Assembly: GCA_017984435.1 (NCBI GenBank)
Contig: JAGNZK010000020.1
Coordinates: forward strand, 1-48,833
DNA from: Nitrosomonas sp.
GTDB taxonomy: Bacteria; Pseudomonadota; Gammaproteobacteria; Burkholderiales; Nitrosomonadaceae
DNA length: 48,833 nt
Direction: 5' to 3'
Part shown: positions 1 through 9,638 of the stretch, piece after piece
Layout of the letters: every line of letters begins with the position of its first letter
Numbering within the stretch: position 1 is the stretch's first letter
Notes under the pieces: generated by a model
Told to the model about the DNA's origin: nothing
The model's input: only the letters and a program-made list of their open reading frames with translations
The model's database searches: none
Made by a program: the position numbers and the translations under genes

Positions 1-53
1 ATCCTCATCACCTTTTACTTGATGCTCATCGCATCAGATTACAGGCTTATGAT

Positions 54-127
54 TGGTACACTATTACTCCGCGATTGCCGCGAAATTTCGTGCGCCTCAG
101 TGGTACAGTATTACTCCGCTATTTACA
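54..127. mobile_element. Probable terminal fragment of an IS21-type insertion sequence (right end at about 127)
   Basis: Two direct repeats are visible, at 54-72 and 101-119. Both read TGGTACA(C/G)TATTACTCCGC and they differ at one base out of 19. They are 47 bp apart. Multiple short terminal repeats of this general TGGTnCA-type layout are a feature of IS21-family ends, and the sequence read inward on the minus strand from 127 begins TGT, as an IS21 end would. The recombinase reading frame becomes recognisable immediately after 127. This suggests that the insertion (or a later deletion) removed the recombinase 5' part. The IS family assignment is inference; the repeats are seen directly. No transposase lies in the window, so only the tip of the element is present. 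Confidence 0.45.
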
Positions 128-838
128 GATTGCTGAAGTAGGTGAATAAAATATAAAGAAACTTCACCTTCGACGGCTAATCGTTATTTGGCAACTATCA
201 GGACCATTCTACGAAGAGCGGCTTTAGATTGGGAATGGATTGAGAAAGCACCCTTTATCCGACTATATAAGGAACCCAAACGGCGGATTCGCTGGATCGC
301 ACCTGAGCAAGTACAAATATTACTAAATGAGTTACCCGAGCATTTGGTTGACTTGGTAAAGTTTTCACTTTCAACAGGATTGCGCAAACGCAATGTTACT
401 GATTTGGAATGGTCTCAGGTTGATTTGCAAAGAAATGTTGCATGGATTCATGCAGATCAAGCCAAAGCAAGAAAAAGTATCCATATTTCACTGAATGCAA
501 CAGCTATGGAAGTTCTGAGAAAGCAGGTTGGCAAACATTCGCTAAGAGTGTTTACTTACCAAGGAAAACCAATTATTCAAGTCAATACCAGGGCATGGCG
601 AAAGGCATTAAGAAGAGCAGGCATAGAAGACTTTCGTTGGCATGATTTGCGCCATACTTGGGCCAGCTGGTTAACTCAAAAAGGTGTACCGCTAAATGTA
701 ATTCAAGAAATGGGGGCTTGGGAGTCAACTGAGATGGTGAAACGTTATGCTCATTTGGCGCCCGAACAATTCAGAAAACATGCAATGGTTGTAGATGAAA
801 TTCTGAATGACACAAATTTGACACAAGTGGAAAATTAG
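128..838 (+). pseudogene. Tyrosine recombinase/phage-type integrase, 5'-truncated and frameshifted
   Basis: The open part (TTG at 188, 216 codons) carries the complete catalytic domain of a tyrosine recombinase: Arg at about residue 66 in GLRKRN, HxxR at 152-155 (HDLRH), a Trp-containing GAW box, and the Tyr nucleophile at 187 (RYAHL). Recognisable family sequence continues upstream of the TTG: TSPSTANRYLATIRT is read in frame back to about 146. A further IAEVGE is read at 129-146 in a frame shifted by one base, interrupted by TAA at 147. Restoring one A near 146 joins the two. Most of the N-terminal SAM-like/DNA-binding region is missing at 127, where the IS-like end sits. The gene lies just beyond the 3' end of tRNA-Thr, the usual position for the integrase of a tRNA-targeted element. 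It is probably inactive, although a catalytic-domain fragment could still be made from TTG 188. Confidence 0.8.
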
Positions 839-872
839 AAGATGACAAAATCAATCTAACTCATTGATTTTA

Positions 873-948
873 TGGTGCCGACACCAAGAATCGAACTCGG
901 GACCTTCTGATTACAAATCAGCTGCTCTACCATCTGAGCTATGCCGGC
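873..948 (-). tRNA. tRNA-Thr (anticodon UGU)
   Basis: The reverse complement folds as a 76-nt cloverleaf with CCA encoded. The acceptor stem is GCCGGCA paired with TGTCGGC (one G-U pair). A D-arm with AGCTCAGATGGTAGAGC, an anticodon loop TTTGTAA giving UGU, and a T-arm with GTTCGATTC are all visible. The 3' end points toward the recombinase remnant 35 bp away, so this tRNA is the likely attachment site of an integrated element lying to the left. Confidence 0.95.
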
Positions 949-983
949 ACAAACTAAACAAATTAAATCAAATTAGTTAAAAG

Positions 984-1406
984 TTACTTTACTATCCGGA
1001 AATTGGGTTTATTTGCATTTTTATGTTGATAGGTCAGAGAATTTGAAGCTTTATTACTTTGCTCATCACTTACCGTTCTTTTATTTTCATCCTCTTTATC
1101 GGAAGAAAACTCTATTCCCTGATTTACTTCTCTTGCGAATATTCCTGTCACTGCACTCATAGATATTTCTAATTTTCTTGAAATACCATTAAAACGAGCC
1201 ATAAAACATATCGCATCATTACTGATAATTAGGTCTTGTACAGCTCTCACGCTTATATTAAAGATTACCTCATCATTCTTAATATACTCCATCGACATAC
1301 CTAACTTTGAATAAGGCCTTACAGATATAAAAGGTGTAAAGTGATTATCAATACACCAATTATAAATAGCGTGAACTAAATATGGTTTAGTAGAGCTTGT
1401 ATTCAC
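984..1406 (-). CDS. sspB: ClpXP protease specificity-enhancing factor SspB
   Basis: SspB is the adaptor that delivers ssrA-tagged and other substrates to ClpXP. The first ~110 residues match the family: an opening SSTKPYLVHAIYNWCIDN, then a compact beta domain (TPFISV, VIFNISVRAVQDL, ISRKLEISMSAVTGIFARE). A low-complexity, charged tail follows and ends in NKPNFRIVK, equivalent to the flexible ClpX-binding tail of SspB. The 140-residue length is normal. The ATG overlaps the sspA stop codon by four bases, so the two are translationally coupled. The petABC-sspA-sspB order is widespread in betaproteobacteria. The call is firm. Confidence 0.95.
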   Translation of the reverse strand: MNTSSTKPYLVHAIYNWCIDNHFTPFISVRPYSKLGMSMEYIKNDEVIFNISVRAVQDLIISNDAICFMARFNGISRKLEISMSAVTGIFAREVNQGIEFSSDKEDENKRTVSDEQSNKASNSLTYQHKNANKPNFRIVK

Positions 1407-2002
1407 TTACGCATAACTTTTTCTGATGCTGACAGCGCATCAATAAATAGCGGACGACTAAACAATCTCTCTGAATATTTTAATAGTGGTGCTGCTTGTC
1501 TCGGTAGACGAATCTCAAAATGTTCAAGGCGCCATAATAAGGGTGCTATTGCGACATCCAGCATTGAAAATTCATCGCCCAGCATGAATTTCTGCTTTTC
1601 AAAAATTGGAGAAATTATCGTCAGATGATCTGCGATCACTGCACGCGCTTTATCTATCTCTTTCTGGTCCGAATTGTTAAACACATCGACGTAAGAAAAC
1701 AACTCTTGTTCAAATCGATACAACAATAATCGTGCACGAGCGCGCATCACTGGATCAGCAGGCATCAGTTGAGGATGCGGAAAGCGATCATCAATATATT
1801 CATTGATAATATTCGATTCATACAACACTAGATCACGCTCTACGAGTACAGGCGCTTTACCATATGGACTAATTGCCGCCAAATCTTCTGATTTATTATT
1901 TGGATCAACATCAATCACCTGAAAATCCATATCTTTCTCATGCAGAACAATCCTACACCTGTGACTATATGGGCAGGTGATTGTTGAATATAATGTCATC
2001 AT
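1403..2002 (-). CDS. sspA: Stringent starvation protein A (GST-fold RNA polymerase-associated protein)
   Basis: A 199-residue glutathione-S-transferase-fold protein. The N-terminal thioredoxin-like domain opens with LYSTITCPYSHRCRIVL and contains GKAPVLVERDLVLYESNII, the equivalent of the GST 'ES' turn. The C-terminal half is all-helical, with DEFSMLDVAIAPLLWRLEHF. SspA binds RNA polymerase and reprogrammes transcription in starvation and acid stress. It has no expected GST activity. It sits 55 bp downstream of petC and overlaps sspB by four bases, and is probably transcribed with the bc1 genes. Confidence 0.95.
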   Translation of the reverse strand: MMTLYSTITCPYSHRCRIVLHEKDMDFQVIDVDPNNKSEDLAAISPYGKAPVLVERDLVLYESNIINEYIDDRFPHPQLMPADPVMRARARLLLYRFEQELFSYVDVFNNSDQKEIDKARAVIADHLTIISPIFEKQKFMLGDEFSMLDVAIAPLLWRLEHFEIRLPRQAAPLLKYSERLFSRPLFIDALSASEKVMRK

Positions 2003-2057
2003 AACTTCTATTCTCTGACTTAATTATCAGTATATTCAAAATGTTTGATAACGATAC

Positions 2058-2777
2058 TCAATGAATATCTTTCCAATATTCTCTTTTTAATGCATAAGAT
2101 AAAACCAGCATACCAAGCAAGAAAATCATAACCATAAAACCTAGCTCTTTACGTGTGTTGGCATGTGGTTCACCTAAGTAGACCAAATAGTTCACCAAAT
2201 CCCCTACAAATTTATCATACTCAGCAGCAGTCAATTCGCCTGGTTTGTCGAGTGATAAGCTCTTCTGTTTTTCTTTATCGCCTTTTATCACTAACTTTTG
2301 TTCCCCCTGCAGCTGATATAACACATGTGGCATAGCTGCACGATCGAAAATAAGATTATTCCAACCTGTTGCTGTGGCATCATCACGATAAAATGTACGC
2401 AAATAGGTGTATAACCAATCCGCTCCTCGTGAACGAGCTATCACTGATAAATCAGGTGGCACAACACCAAACCATCCTTCACCTTCTTTTTTCCGCATAG
2501 CAGATTGCATCAGATCGCCAACTTTCTGACCCGTATAAATTAATTCATCAAGAATCTGTTCGTTACTTAATCCGATATCGCGATGACGGTTATAGCGCAT
2601 AAAACTAGCACCATGACAGGTCAAGCAGTAGTTAACAAAGCTCTCTGCACCGCGTTGCAGCGATGCATTGTCAGTCGTGTCAACTGGAGCTTTGTCTAAA
2701 GCTATACCAAGCTCTGCAGCGAACAAGCTAAATGGAGCCATACATAAGATAAATATAGCAATCGTTATTTTCTTCAT
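2058..2777 (-). CDS. petC: Ubiquinol-cytochrome c reductase, cytochrome c1 subunit
   Basis: Cytochrome c1 of the bc1 complex (complex III) passes electrons from the Rieske centre to soluble cytochrome c. It has an N-terminal signal sequence (ITIAIFILCMAPFSLFAAE), a c-type haem site CLTCH at about residues 51-55 followed by GASFMRYNRHRDIG, the likely axial Met in AAMPHVLYQL, and a C-terminal anchor (LGFMVMIFLLGMLVLSYAL) near residues 210-230. At 239 residues it is standard for betaproteobacteria. Its start lies four bases after the petB stop, so it is the third gene of a tight petABC operon. Confidence 0.97.
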   Translation of the reverse strand: MKKITIAIFILCMAPFSLFAAELGIALDKAPVDTTDNASLQRGAESFVNYCLTCHGASFMRYNRHRDIGLSNEQILDELIYTGQKVGDLMQSAMRKKEGEGWFGVVPPDLSVIARSRGADWLYTYLRTFYRDDATATGWNNLIFDRAAMPHVLYQLQGEQKLVIKGDKEKQKSLSLDKPGELTAAEYDKFVGDLVNYLVYLGEPHANTRKELGFMVMIFLLGMLVLSYALKREYWKDIH

Positions 2778-2781
2778 TTTT

Positions 2782-4026
2782 CTACTCTTTTACTCTTTTT
2801 GGCTCAGGTTTTGTTTTATCTATCTTGCTATACCACGGCATCAGAATAAAGAAAGCAAAATAGATGACTGTAAAGATTTGCGCTAACAAAGTATATAAAG
2901 GGGTAGGAGATTTTGTTCCCAACCAACCCAATACGAAAAAACTAATCACAAAAAGTGTCAACGCTATCTTGAAATATGGTCCTTTGTAGCGTATGGATTT
3001 AACCGGACTTCTATCCAGCCATGGCAAGAAACAGAAAACTACAACTGAAGCAGCCATTAGTATTACACCCCACAATTTCGCATCTATCCACAGAAAATTG
3101 ACAGTCACTGCTCTTAGCATTGAGTAATACGGCGTGAAATACCAAACCGGTGCAATATGATCCGGTGTTTGCAAAGTATTTGCAGGTATAAAGTTATTGT
3201 ATTCGAGGAAATAACCACCCATTTCTGGAGCAAAGAAAATAATGCCACAAAATACCATCAGAAATACTACGACACCCACAATATCCTTAACACTATAATA
3301 AGGATGAAATGGTATTCCATCCACAGGAATACCTGTTTTAGGATTTTTATTTTCTTTTATCTCAATACCATCTGGATTATTGGATCCAGTTTCATGCAGA
3401 GCTAGAACATGCACAAAAACCAAGGTCACCAACAATATAGGTAATGTCACAACGTGATAAGCAAAGAAACGATTAAGTGCGGCATCCGAGAGCGTAAAGT
3501 CACCCAAAAGCCACTGTGAGAGCGTATCACCGATAACTGGGATCGCTCCGAACATGCTAACAATCACCTGCGCCCCCCAGTAAGACATCTGTCCCCAAGG
3601 CAGGATATATCCGGTAAACGCCAAGCTCATCAGCACAAAAAAGATGGCCATACCAACCAGCCATAAAAGCTCGCGTGGTTTTCGGTAAGAACCGTACATC
3701 ATTCCGCGAAACATGTGCAGATAAACCACAACAAAAAACATGGATGCACCCGTCGAATGCATATAACGGATTAGCCAACCGTAATCCACATCCCGCATGA
3801 TATATTCAACCGAAGCAAATGCCAAACTAGCATCCGGTTTATAGTTCATGGTCAGAAAAATTCCGGTAATTAGTTGATTAACCAGCACCAGTAAAGCTAA
3901 TGAACCAAAGTAATACCAGAAATTAAAATTCTTTGGTGCATAATATTCGGAAAGGTGTGCTTTCCAATTTGATGTTAATGGAAAACGTTTATCGATCCAC
4001 TCAATCATTGAATTATATATACTCAT
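2782..4026 (-). CDS. petB: Ubiquinol-cytochrome c reductase, cytochrome b subunit
   Basis: The membrane core of the bc1 complex, carrying both b haems and the Qo and Qi quinone sites. The 414-residue protein has eight hydrophobic segments. The haem-binding histidines are visible in IRYMHSTGASMFFVVVYLHM and FAYHVVTLPILLVTLVFVHV, and GWGQMSY-type sequence (LPWGQMSYWGAQV) marks the Qo region. The Qo-site tetrapeptide that is PEWY in mitochondria and alphaproteobacteria reads PVWY here (DHIAPVWYFTPYY). A Val replaces the Glu, a variant known from other proteobacteria. The gene directly abuts petA (start 4026, petA stop 4027). Confidence 0.98.
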   Translation of the reverse strand: MSIYNSMIEWIDKRFPLTSNWKAHLSEYYAPKNFNFWYYFGSLALLVLVNQLITGIFLTMNYKPDASLAFASVEYIMRDVDYGWLIRYMHSTGASMFFVVVYLHMFRGMMYGSYRKPRELLWLVGMAIFFVLMSLAFTGYILPWGQMSYWGAQVIVSMFGAIPVIGDTLSQWLLGDFTLSDAALNRFFAYHVVTLPILLVTLVFVHVLALHETGSNNPDGIEIKENKNPKTGIPVDGIPFHPYYSVKDIVGVVVFLMVFCGIIFFAPEMGGYFLEYNNFIPANTLQTPDHIAPVWYFTPYYSMLRAVTVNFLWIDAKLWGVILMAASVVVFCFLPWLDRSPVKSIRYKGPYFKIALTLFVISFFVLGWLGTKSPTPLYTLLAQIFTVIYFAFFILMPWYSKIDKTKPEPKRVKE

Positions 4027-4635
4027 TTACGCAGATCCCTCAGATCCAATTAAAAGACGATCATCACTTAAATATGTATGCGGAGGAACAACCATATTGG
4101 TAGGAGCGGGCACACTTTTATACACACGACCAGCCAAATCAAATTTCGATCCATGACAAGGACAGAAAAAACCACCTAACCAACCAGGGCCAAGGTCTGC
4201 AGGAGCGATCTCTTTTCTAAATACAGGAGAGCATCCTAAATGTGTACAGACACCTTCGGTAACCAAAATTTCCGGCTTGATTGAGCGCGTACGATTCCGT
4301 GCGTATTCTGGCTGTTGATTCTTTTCTGAATTTGGATCAGCCAACTCTTCTTCCACTTTCACAAGCGTCTCCAGCATTTCTGGAGTACGATTCAAAACCC
4401 ACACAACTTTCCCACGCCACTCAACCATCAGTAGCATACCAGGCTCAAGCTTTGATATATCAACCTCTACTGGCGCTCCAGCCGCTTTAGCCCGCTCACT
4501 CGGCATCATGCTTAACAAAAATGGGGTAGCAATTGCAGCACCGGCAACACTACCTGCCACAGAAGTCGCAGCAACCAAAAACTTTCTTCTGCCACTCATC
4601 CTATCATTGATACTGAAACTATCTGCCATATTCAA
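4027..4635 (-). CDS. petA: Ubiquinol-cytochrome c reductase, Rieske iron-sulfur subunit
   Basis: The 2Fe-2S Rieske subunit of complex III. The two cluster-binding boxes CTHLGCSP and CPCHGS are both intact, with Cys and His ligands present and a GPGWLGGFF stretch between them. The N-terminus has a twin-arginine signal anchor (GRRKFLVAATSVAGSVAGAA), fitting Tat export of a folded cluster protein. ATG 4635 gives MNMADSF; ATG two codons later is an equally possible start. It is the first gene of petABC, with 296 bp of noncoding sequence upstream that must hold the operon promoter. Confidence 0.97.
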   Translation of the reverse strand: MNMADSFSINDRMSGRRKFLVAATSVAGSVAGAAIATPFLLSMMPSERAKAAGAPVEVDISKLEPGMLLMVEWRGKVVWVLNRTPEMLETLVKVEEELADPNSEKNQQPEYARNRTRSIKPEILVTEGVCTHLGCSPVFRKEIAPADLGPGWLGGFFCPCHGSKFDLAGRVYKSVPAPTNMVVPPHTYLSDDRLLIGSEGSA

Positions 4636-4932
4636 CTATTCCATCAGTAATATTTTTCACGAAAAACTATCAATAAAACAGCAAATTTACTTTACACCAA
4701 CACTTACAGGCAATTTTGTAAAGTTTAAATTATAAAGGTGCGCAGTATAACATAACCATTCTAGGATTATGAGAATAACTTAAAAGTATTTCCAAGTCAT
4801 TCCATACTTACAAACCATGATATTAATACCATGATTTAATTAATAATTTATCTGACTCACCTAGCAGAATCAAAACTTATACTTCTGCGATAATTAGCAA
4901 GATCATCCTCAAGGGATCATCTCTCAAACCTG

Positions 4933-7665
4933 CTACTTAATTTTACCGTGACATTGTTTATATTTTTTACCTGATCCGCAGGGGCACGGTTGATTGCGGC
5001 CCACTTTGTCATTTTGACGTACAAATGGCTGTATTTTTTCATCTTGATCTCTCTCATCACTGATTTCTTCATCCAATGCCTCCTTATAGTCAGCATGATG
5101 AAATTGCATATTCTCTGGTGATCGTAATGTCTCAGTCACGGCCTCCACTTGTTGCTCACTCTTTATTTGCACAGTCAAAAGTATCTTCGTCACTTCACTT
5201 TTGACTTCTTCGAGCATATTAGTAAACAACTCAAAAGCTTCCCGTTTGTATTCCTGCTTGGGATTCTTTTGTGCATAGCCACGCAGATGAATCCCCTGAC
5301 GCAAATGATCCAGTGCCGCCAAATGTTCTCGCCAATGCGAATCCAAACTCTGCAACATTACGACACGTTCGTAGTGATGCATAATTTCAGCGCCTACTTT
5401 CTCTACCTTTGTTTGATACTGCTCATTAGTCAGATCAATAATACGTTCAGATAAATTCTCTTCATGCAACGCTGATTCCTGTTCAAGCCACTTCTGCACG
5501 GGAAAGTGTAACTGGTATTCCGCCGCAAGCGCTTTTTCCAATCCTGCTACATCCCATTGCTCTTCAACACTTTCCGGCGGAATATGCAGGCTGAATAAAT
5601 TACTTAAAACACTGTCACGTATCGCTGTGATTGTTTCTGAAATATCATGTTCCGTCTCTAATAACTCGTTACGTTGCTGATAAATCACATGTCGCTGATC
5701 ATTAGCAACATCGTCATATTCCAGTAATTGCTTGCGCATATCAAAGTTTCTTGCTTCCACTTTGCGCTGGGCATTCTCAATGGCACGAGTAACCCACGGG
5801 TGTTCAATCGCCTCCCCTTCAGGCATCTTAAGGCGTGTCATAATATTGGCAACACGGTCAGACGCAAATATACGTAGCAAAGGATCTTCCAACGAGAGAT
5901 AAAAACGACTGGAGCCCGGATCTCCTTGCCGACCCGAGCGTCCACGCAACTGGTTATCTACGCGACGCGACTCATGCCGTTCAGTACCAATGATGTGTAA
6001 ACCACCCGACTTTAGAACTTCTTCATGAGTGACTTTCCATTTTGAATACACTTCGTTGATACGTTTTTCTTTTGAGTCCTCACTCAATTTCTCATCATGC
6101 CTAATATGCTCGACCTCCGGTTCCGGATTACCGCCCAACACAATATCCGTACCGCGTCCCGCCATATTAGTTGCGATGGTGACCATTTTAGGCCGACCAG
6201 CCTGCACAACAATATTCGCTTCACTGGCATGTTGTTTGGCATTCAAAACCTGATGCGGCAGCTTCTCCCGATCCAGTAACTTAGACAACAATTCATTATT
6301 CTCAATGGATGTTGTACCTACCAGAACTGGCTGACCACGTTCATAGCACTCCTTGATTCCCTGAATAATGGCTTCATTTTTTTCTTTCGTTGTACGAAAT
6401 ACCAGATCCATACGATCGTCACGAATCATCGGGCGATGGGTCGGAATAATCACTGTCTCCAATCCATAGATTTGCTGAAATTCAGCTGCTTCCGTATCCG
6501 CCGTACCGGTCATACCGGATAATTTTTGATACATACGAAAATAATTCTGGAAGGTAATGGAAGCAAGCGTTTGATTTTCCTTCTGAATAGCAACCCCTTC
6601 TTTCGCCTCCACGGCTTGATGCAATCCATCCGACCAACGTCGGCCGGCCATCAGACGTCCGGTAAACTCATCAACGATCACCACCTCATTATCTTGCACG
6701 ACATAATGCTGATCTAGAAAATATAAGCTATGCGCCCGCAAACCTGCGTTCAAATGATGAATCAAATTAATATTAGCCGGATCATAAAGACTGGATCCGG
6801 ACTTCAAAAAGTCAGCACCGGCCAATAACTTCTCTGCATGCTCAAAACCAGACTCACTCAGCGTAACCTGATGTGATTTTTCATCCACACTATAATCACC
6901 TGGCCCATCTTCTGTTTCCTGGCGCGTTAACTTTGGAATCAATGCATTGATACGCACATATATTTCTGTGTCGCCTTCCGCTTGCCCGGAAATAATCAAT
7001 GGTGTGCGTGCTTCATCAATCAGAATTGAATCCACCTCATCGACAATGGCAAAATTGAGTGTGCGCTGCGCACGCTCATCGGGATGAGTCACCATATTGT
7101 CGCGCAGATAATCAAAGCCATATTCGTTATTGGTGCCGTAAGTAATATCCGCCCCATAAGCGGCCTGTTTATCACCATGTGCCATTTGCGCATAAATTAC
7201 ACCGACACTCATCCCCAGGAATTGATAAATTTTCCCCATCCAATCGGCATCACGTTTTGCTAAATAATCATTGACAGTAACGATATGCACCCCCTTACCT
7301 GACAATGCATTCAAGTAAGCTGGCAAGGTTGCCATAAGCGTTTTACCCTCACCCGTACGCATTTCAGCAATATTACCTCCATGCAATACCATACCGCCGA
7401 TGAGCTGCACATCAAAATGACGCATCTCCAGAACACGTTTGCCAGCCTCACGCACTACAGCAAATGCTTCCGGCAATAGGGCATCCAGTGTTTCTCCGTT
7501 GTGAATACGTTGTTTGAATTCATCCGTTTTGGCATGTAAATCAGCATCCGATAACCCCGCAATAGCTGATTCCATTTCGTTAATAGCACGCACAGTTTGA
7601 TAGTACTGTTTGATCATCCGGTCATTACGACTACCGAAAATCTTTTTAAGCAGATTACTTAGCAT
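4933..7665 (-). CDS. secA: Protein translocase subunit SecA
   Basis: The ATPase motor of the Sec system, driving preproteins through SecYEG. At 910 residues it has the expected length. Walker A ([16 protein letters not shown]) lies near residues 102-110. The Walker B/DEAD-type box is [15 protein letters not shown] near 209. The second motor domain contains [13 protein letters not shown] and [13 protein letters not shown]. The C-terminus carries the SEC-C zinc motif [14 protein letters not shown] for SecB and ribosome binding. It lies downstream of a co-oriented M23 peptidase gene with a terminator-like hairpin between, so it probably has its own promoter in 7666-7703. Confidence 0.98.
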   Translation of the reverse strand: MLSNLLKKIFGSRNDRMIKQYYQTVRAINEMESAIAGLSDADLHAKTDEFKQRIHNGETLDALLPEAFAVVREAGKRVLEMRHFDVQLIGGMVLHGGNIAEMRTGEGKTLMATLPAYLNALSGKGVHIVTVNDYLAKRDADWMGKIYQFLGMSVGVIYAQMAHGDKQAAYGADITYGTNNEYGFDYLRDNMVTHPDERAQRTLNFAIVDEVDSILIDEARTPLIISGQAEGDTEIYVRINALIPKLTRQETEDGPGDYSVDEKSHQVTLSESGFEHAEKLLAGADFLKSGSSLYDPANINLIHHLNAGLRAHSLYFLDQHYVVQDNEVVIVDEFTGRLMAGRRWSDGLHQAVEAKEGVAIQKENQTLASITFQNYFRMYQKLSGMTGTADTEAAEFQQIYGLETVIIPTHRPMIRDDRMDLVFRTTKEKNEAIIQGIKECYERGQPVLVGTTSIENNELLSKLLDREKLPHQVLNAKQHASEANIVVQAGRPKMVTIATNMAGRGTDIVLGGNPEPEVEHIRHDEKLSEDSKEKRINEVYSKWKVTHEEVLKSGGLHIIGTERHESRRVDNQLRGRSGRQGDPGSSRFYLSLEDPLLRIFASDRVANIMTRLKMPEGEAIEHPWVTRAIENAQRKVEARNFDMRKQLLEYDDVANDQRHVIYQQRNELLETEHDISETITAIRDSVLSNLFSLHIPPESVEEQWDVAGLEKALAAEYQLHFPVQKWLEQESALHEENLSERIIDLTNEQYQTKVEKVGAEIMHHYERVVMLQSLDSHWREHLAALDHLRQGIHLRGYAQKNPKQEYKREAFELFTNMLEEVKSEVTKILLTVQIKSEQQVEAVTETLRSPENMQFHHADYKEALDEEISDERDQDEKIQPFVRQNDKVGRNQPCPCGSGKKYKQCHGKIK

Positions 7666-7703
7666 ACATAGAGTCTCTGAAAATTCTGTTTAAACAATTC
7701 TTC

Positions 7704-7736
7704 TAAAAAATAAAGGGTGAGATTCTTACCTCACCC
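7704..7736 (-). terminator. Rho-independent terminator downstream of the M23 peptidase gene
   Basis: Read on the minus strand, a 7-bp GC-containing stem (GGGTGAG paired with CTCACCC, 7715-7736, 8-nt loop) is followed by a T-rich run (complement of 7703-7714). It lies about 180 bp beyond the M23 stop and 40 bp before the secA start. It would therefore separate the two transcripts. Confidence 0.6.
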
Positions 7737-7914
7737 CACAAAACCACTTAAGGAAATATTGACTTAATTTAAAACGTTTACCCCGTAAACTAAAATCACT
7801 CGGTCGAAAACCACTACCAGAAATTAACCCATGTTTACGGTATACAACAATGGAATAAAACGTATTCAAAAATAAGCGTTCGTGCATGAATAATCACAAT
7901 TCCTTAACTTCAGT

Positions 7915-8832
7915 TTAACCCGGCCTTTTCAAAAATCTGGATGGATTTAACGGTTTGTCTTTATGCCTGATCTCAAAATGCAAGTGCGCTCCTGTAGAAC
8001 GTCCTGTATTGCCCACTTCAGCTATTTTTTGTCCTTGCAACACAACCTGCCCAAGCTCCACCAATCGCTTCGATGCATGCGCATAACGACTCACCAAATC
8101 GTCTCCATGATCAATCTCGATCATATTACCATATTCAGAATGACGATCCGCATAGACCACCACGCCGCCAGCAGCAGCTTTTATCGGTGTGCCTATTTCT
8201 GCAGAAAAATCCACCCCCTCATGAAACGCCCTCTTTCCTGTGAATGGATCTATGCGATATCCGTAACCAGAAGAATACCAATCTGTTTCAATAGGCATTG
8301 CGGAAGGCAAAACATACTTGGTTAACCTATCATGCCGCAATAAAGAATCTAATGCACCCAGCTTATCCGTTCTTTCATCCAGCATATTCGATAACTCCTG
8401 AAGTTTATGGTTAAACTCACCAAAAGTTAACTCTTCAGATGAAAGATCACTATGCGCCCCCCCTTGTCCTGGCACGCCATTAAATAAAAGACCTCGTGAC
8501 TTGATTCCGGAAGATTCCGCCAAGCGTTCACCAAGGGCATCCAGACGTAGCAATTGTGCTTGCATTTGCCCCAACTTACTAGCCATGATATTTAAATTAT
8601 CTTGCAAATGTGTTTGAATCTTTTGATGCCTCTCTTCTTGCGGGTTGACCAATACCGCTCTCAGTACCGGCGTATCAATTCGATCGGCATAACGGAGCGA
8701 AACAAAATTCAAACTCAGCGCCAATGTCACGATAATAAGTAGAAAAACACCAATCAATAATGTAATGTGTTTTCCTGTCAGCGTTATTTTTCTCGCTCGC
8801 TCTGATTTATTAGAAATAAAAATAATATTCAT
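7915..8832 (-). CDS. M23-family peptidoglycan endopeptidase, membrane-anchored with coiled coil
   Basis: A 305-residue envelope protein. A single membrane segment lies near residues 24-46 (ITLLIGVFLLIIVTLALSL). A coiled-coil-like helical region follows (about 70-160, with many Leu/Gln/Glu and MASKLGQMQAQLLRLDALGE). The C-terminal LytM/M23 domain keeps the zinc ligands: HEGVDFS (H and D) and HLHFEIRH. M23 enzymes of this type cut peptide cross-links or activate amidases. Location next to secA and a divergent DciA-like gene is the common betaproteobacterial arrangement. Its catalytic residues look intact, unlike those of the degenerate EnvC/NlpD type. The exact substrate is not shown by sequence. 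Confidence 0.9.
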   Translation of the reverse strand: MNIIFISNKSERARKITLTGKHITLLIGVFLLIIVTLALSLNFVSLRYADRIDTPVLRAVLVNPQEERHQKIQTHLQDNLNIMASKLGQMQAQLLRLDALGERLAESSGIKSRGLLFNGVPGQGGAHSDLSSEELTFGEFNHKLQELSNMLDERTDKLGALDSLLRHDRLTKYVLPSAMPIETDWYSSGYGYRIDPFTGKRAFHEGVDFSAEIGTPIKAAAGGVVVYADRHSEYGNMIEIDHGDDLVSRYAHASKRLVELGQVVLQGQKIAEVGNTGRSTGAHLHFEIRHKDKPLNPSRFLKRPG

Positions 8833-8864
8833 ATTTTGTATTCACTGGATATTTCTCAATAGCC

Positions 8865-9329
8865 ATGACCTCTTATAAAGTTAATTCTTATCTTAATCTT
8901 CTTGGCAAGACACCTGAATATAAAAACTTATTCTCTCTGGCGCAACAGCTATGTGCAAATCAATTAATCTTTTCAAGACTTATCCCCGCGCATTTGGTAC
9001 CACATTGTAACTTAAGTCAAATTTCAAATGGTCAGCTAACAATAATGGCTGAAAATGGCGCTATTGCGTCAAAACTTAAACAAGTCTCTCCATCATTGCT
9101 GCTCAAGCTGCAAGAACTAGGTTGGGAAGTTACTGCAATTCAAATTTTGGTGCAAGCACATTACCATGCAAAAAATACAAAACCTCTGGCAGGTAAAGGT
9201 TATATCAAGAAAAAAATAAAGTTGAGTCAAACCGGAAAGAATTGCCTCAGTCAGCTAGCCGCAACATTGCCTGATTCCGAGCTGAGAAACACTATTCAAT
9301 GCTTTGTAAGAAAACACCAGAATGAATAA
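8865..9329 (+). CDS. DUF721/DciA-like protein
   Basis: A 154-residue protein whose first ~100 residues fit the DUF721 (DciA) domain: an initial helix, LIPAHLVPHCNLSQISNGQLTIMAENGAIASKLKQ, then SLLLKLQELGWEVTAIQILVQ. DciA is the ancestral loader of the replicative helicase DnaB in bacteria lacking DnaC. The C-terminal half is basic (KGYIKKKIKLSQTGK) and helical. It diverges from the M23 gene with only 32 bp between start codons, an arrangement seen beside secA in related bacteria. Family assignment is by pattern recognition and moderately firm; the helicase-loading role is transferred from the family. Confidence 0.75.
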   Translation: MTSYKVNSYLNLLGKTPEYKNLFSLAQQLCANQLIFSRLIPAHLVPHCNLSQISNGQLTIMAENGAIASKLKQVSPSLLLKLQELGWEVTAIQILVQAHYHAKNTKPLAGKGYIKKKIKLSQTGKNCLSQLAATLPDSELRNTIQCFVRKHQNE

Positions 9330-9638
9330 AGCACCCCGCCGCAAGCAGCGAGGAATTAAACCCGGAAGAGATTAAACCAAGTCCAATATTCCTGGCCACA
9401 ACATAAGCTGCATCGAATCATTGAAAAAACATTGCTCTTTTCTTAGCAACAATTGTCCACCCTTTTTTATCTTCATCAAACGTCTCGTATATAATACAGA
9501 TCTAACAAGCTTTATACACATTACAATACAACTTCTGCATTGGATGTCAAAGCGATTATTTCTTCTCATGACAGATCAATCTCTCATTATGCAGCAGCTC
9601 TGCTTTAACTCCCCAACTGTGATTACAAAAACAATCTT
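9330..9638. other. Intergenic region without a recognisable gene
   Basis: This 309-bp gap between the dciA-like gene and the RNase gene has no ORF with gene-like composition. At 9331-9356 a GC-rich stretch (CACCCCGCCGCAAGCAGCGAGG) stands out from an otherwise AT-rich context. It could be a remnant of a small dispersed repeat or a weak hairpin. I see no clear terminator T-run and no confident promoter. Confidence 0.4.

Noticed and set aside
9331-9370. GC-rich CACCCCGCCGCAAGCAGCGAGG stretch as a terminator or CRISPR-like repeat
   Set aside because: Only one copy in the window, imperfect stem and no T-run; kept only as a note in the intergenic entry.
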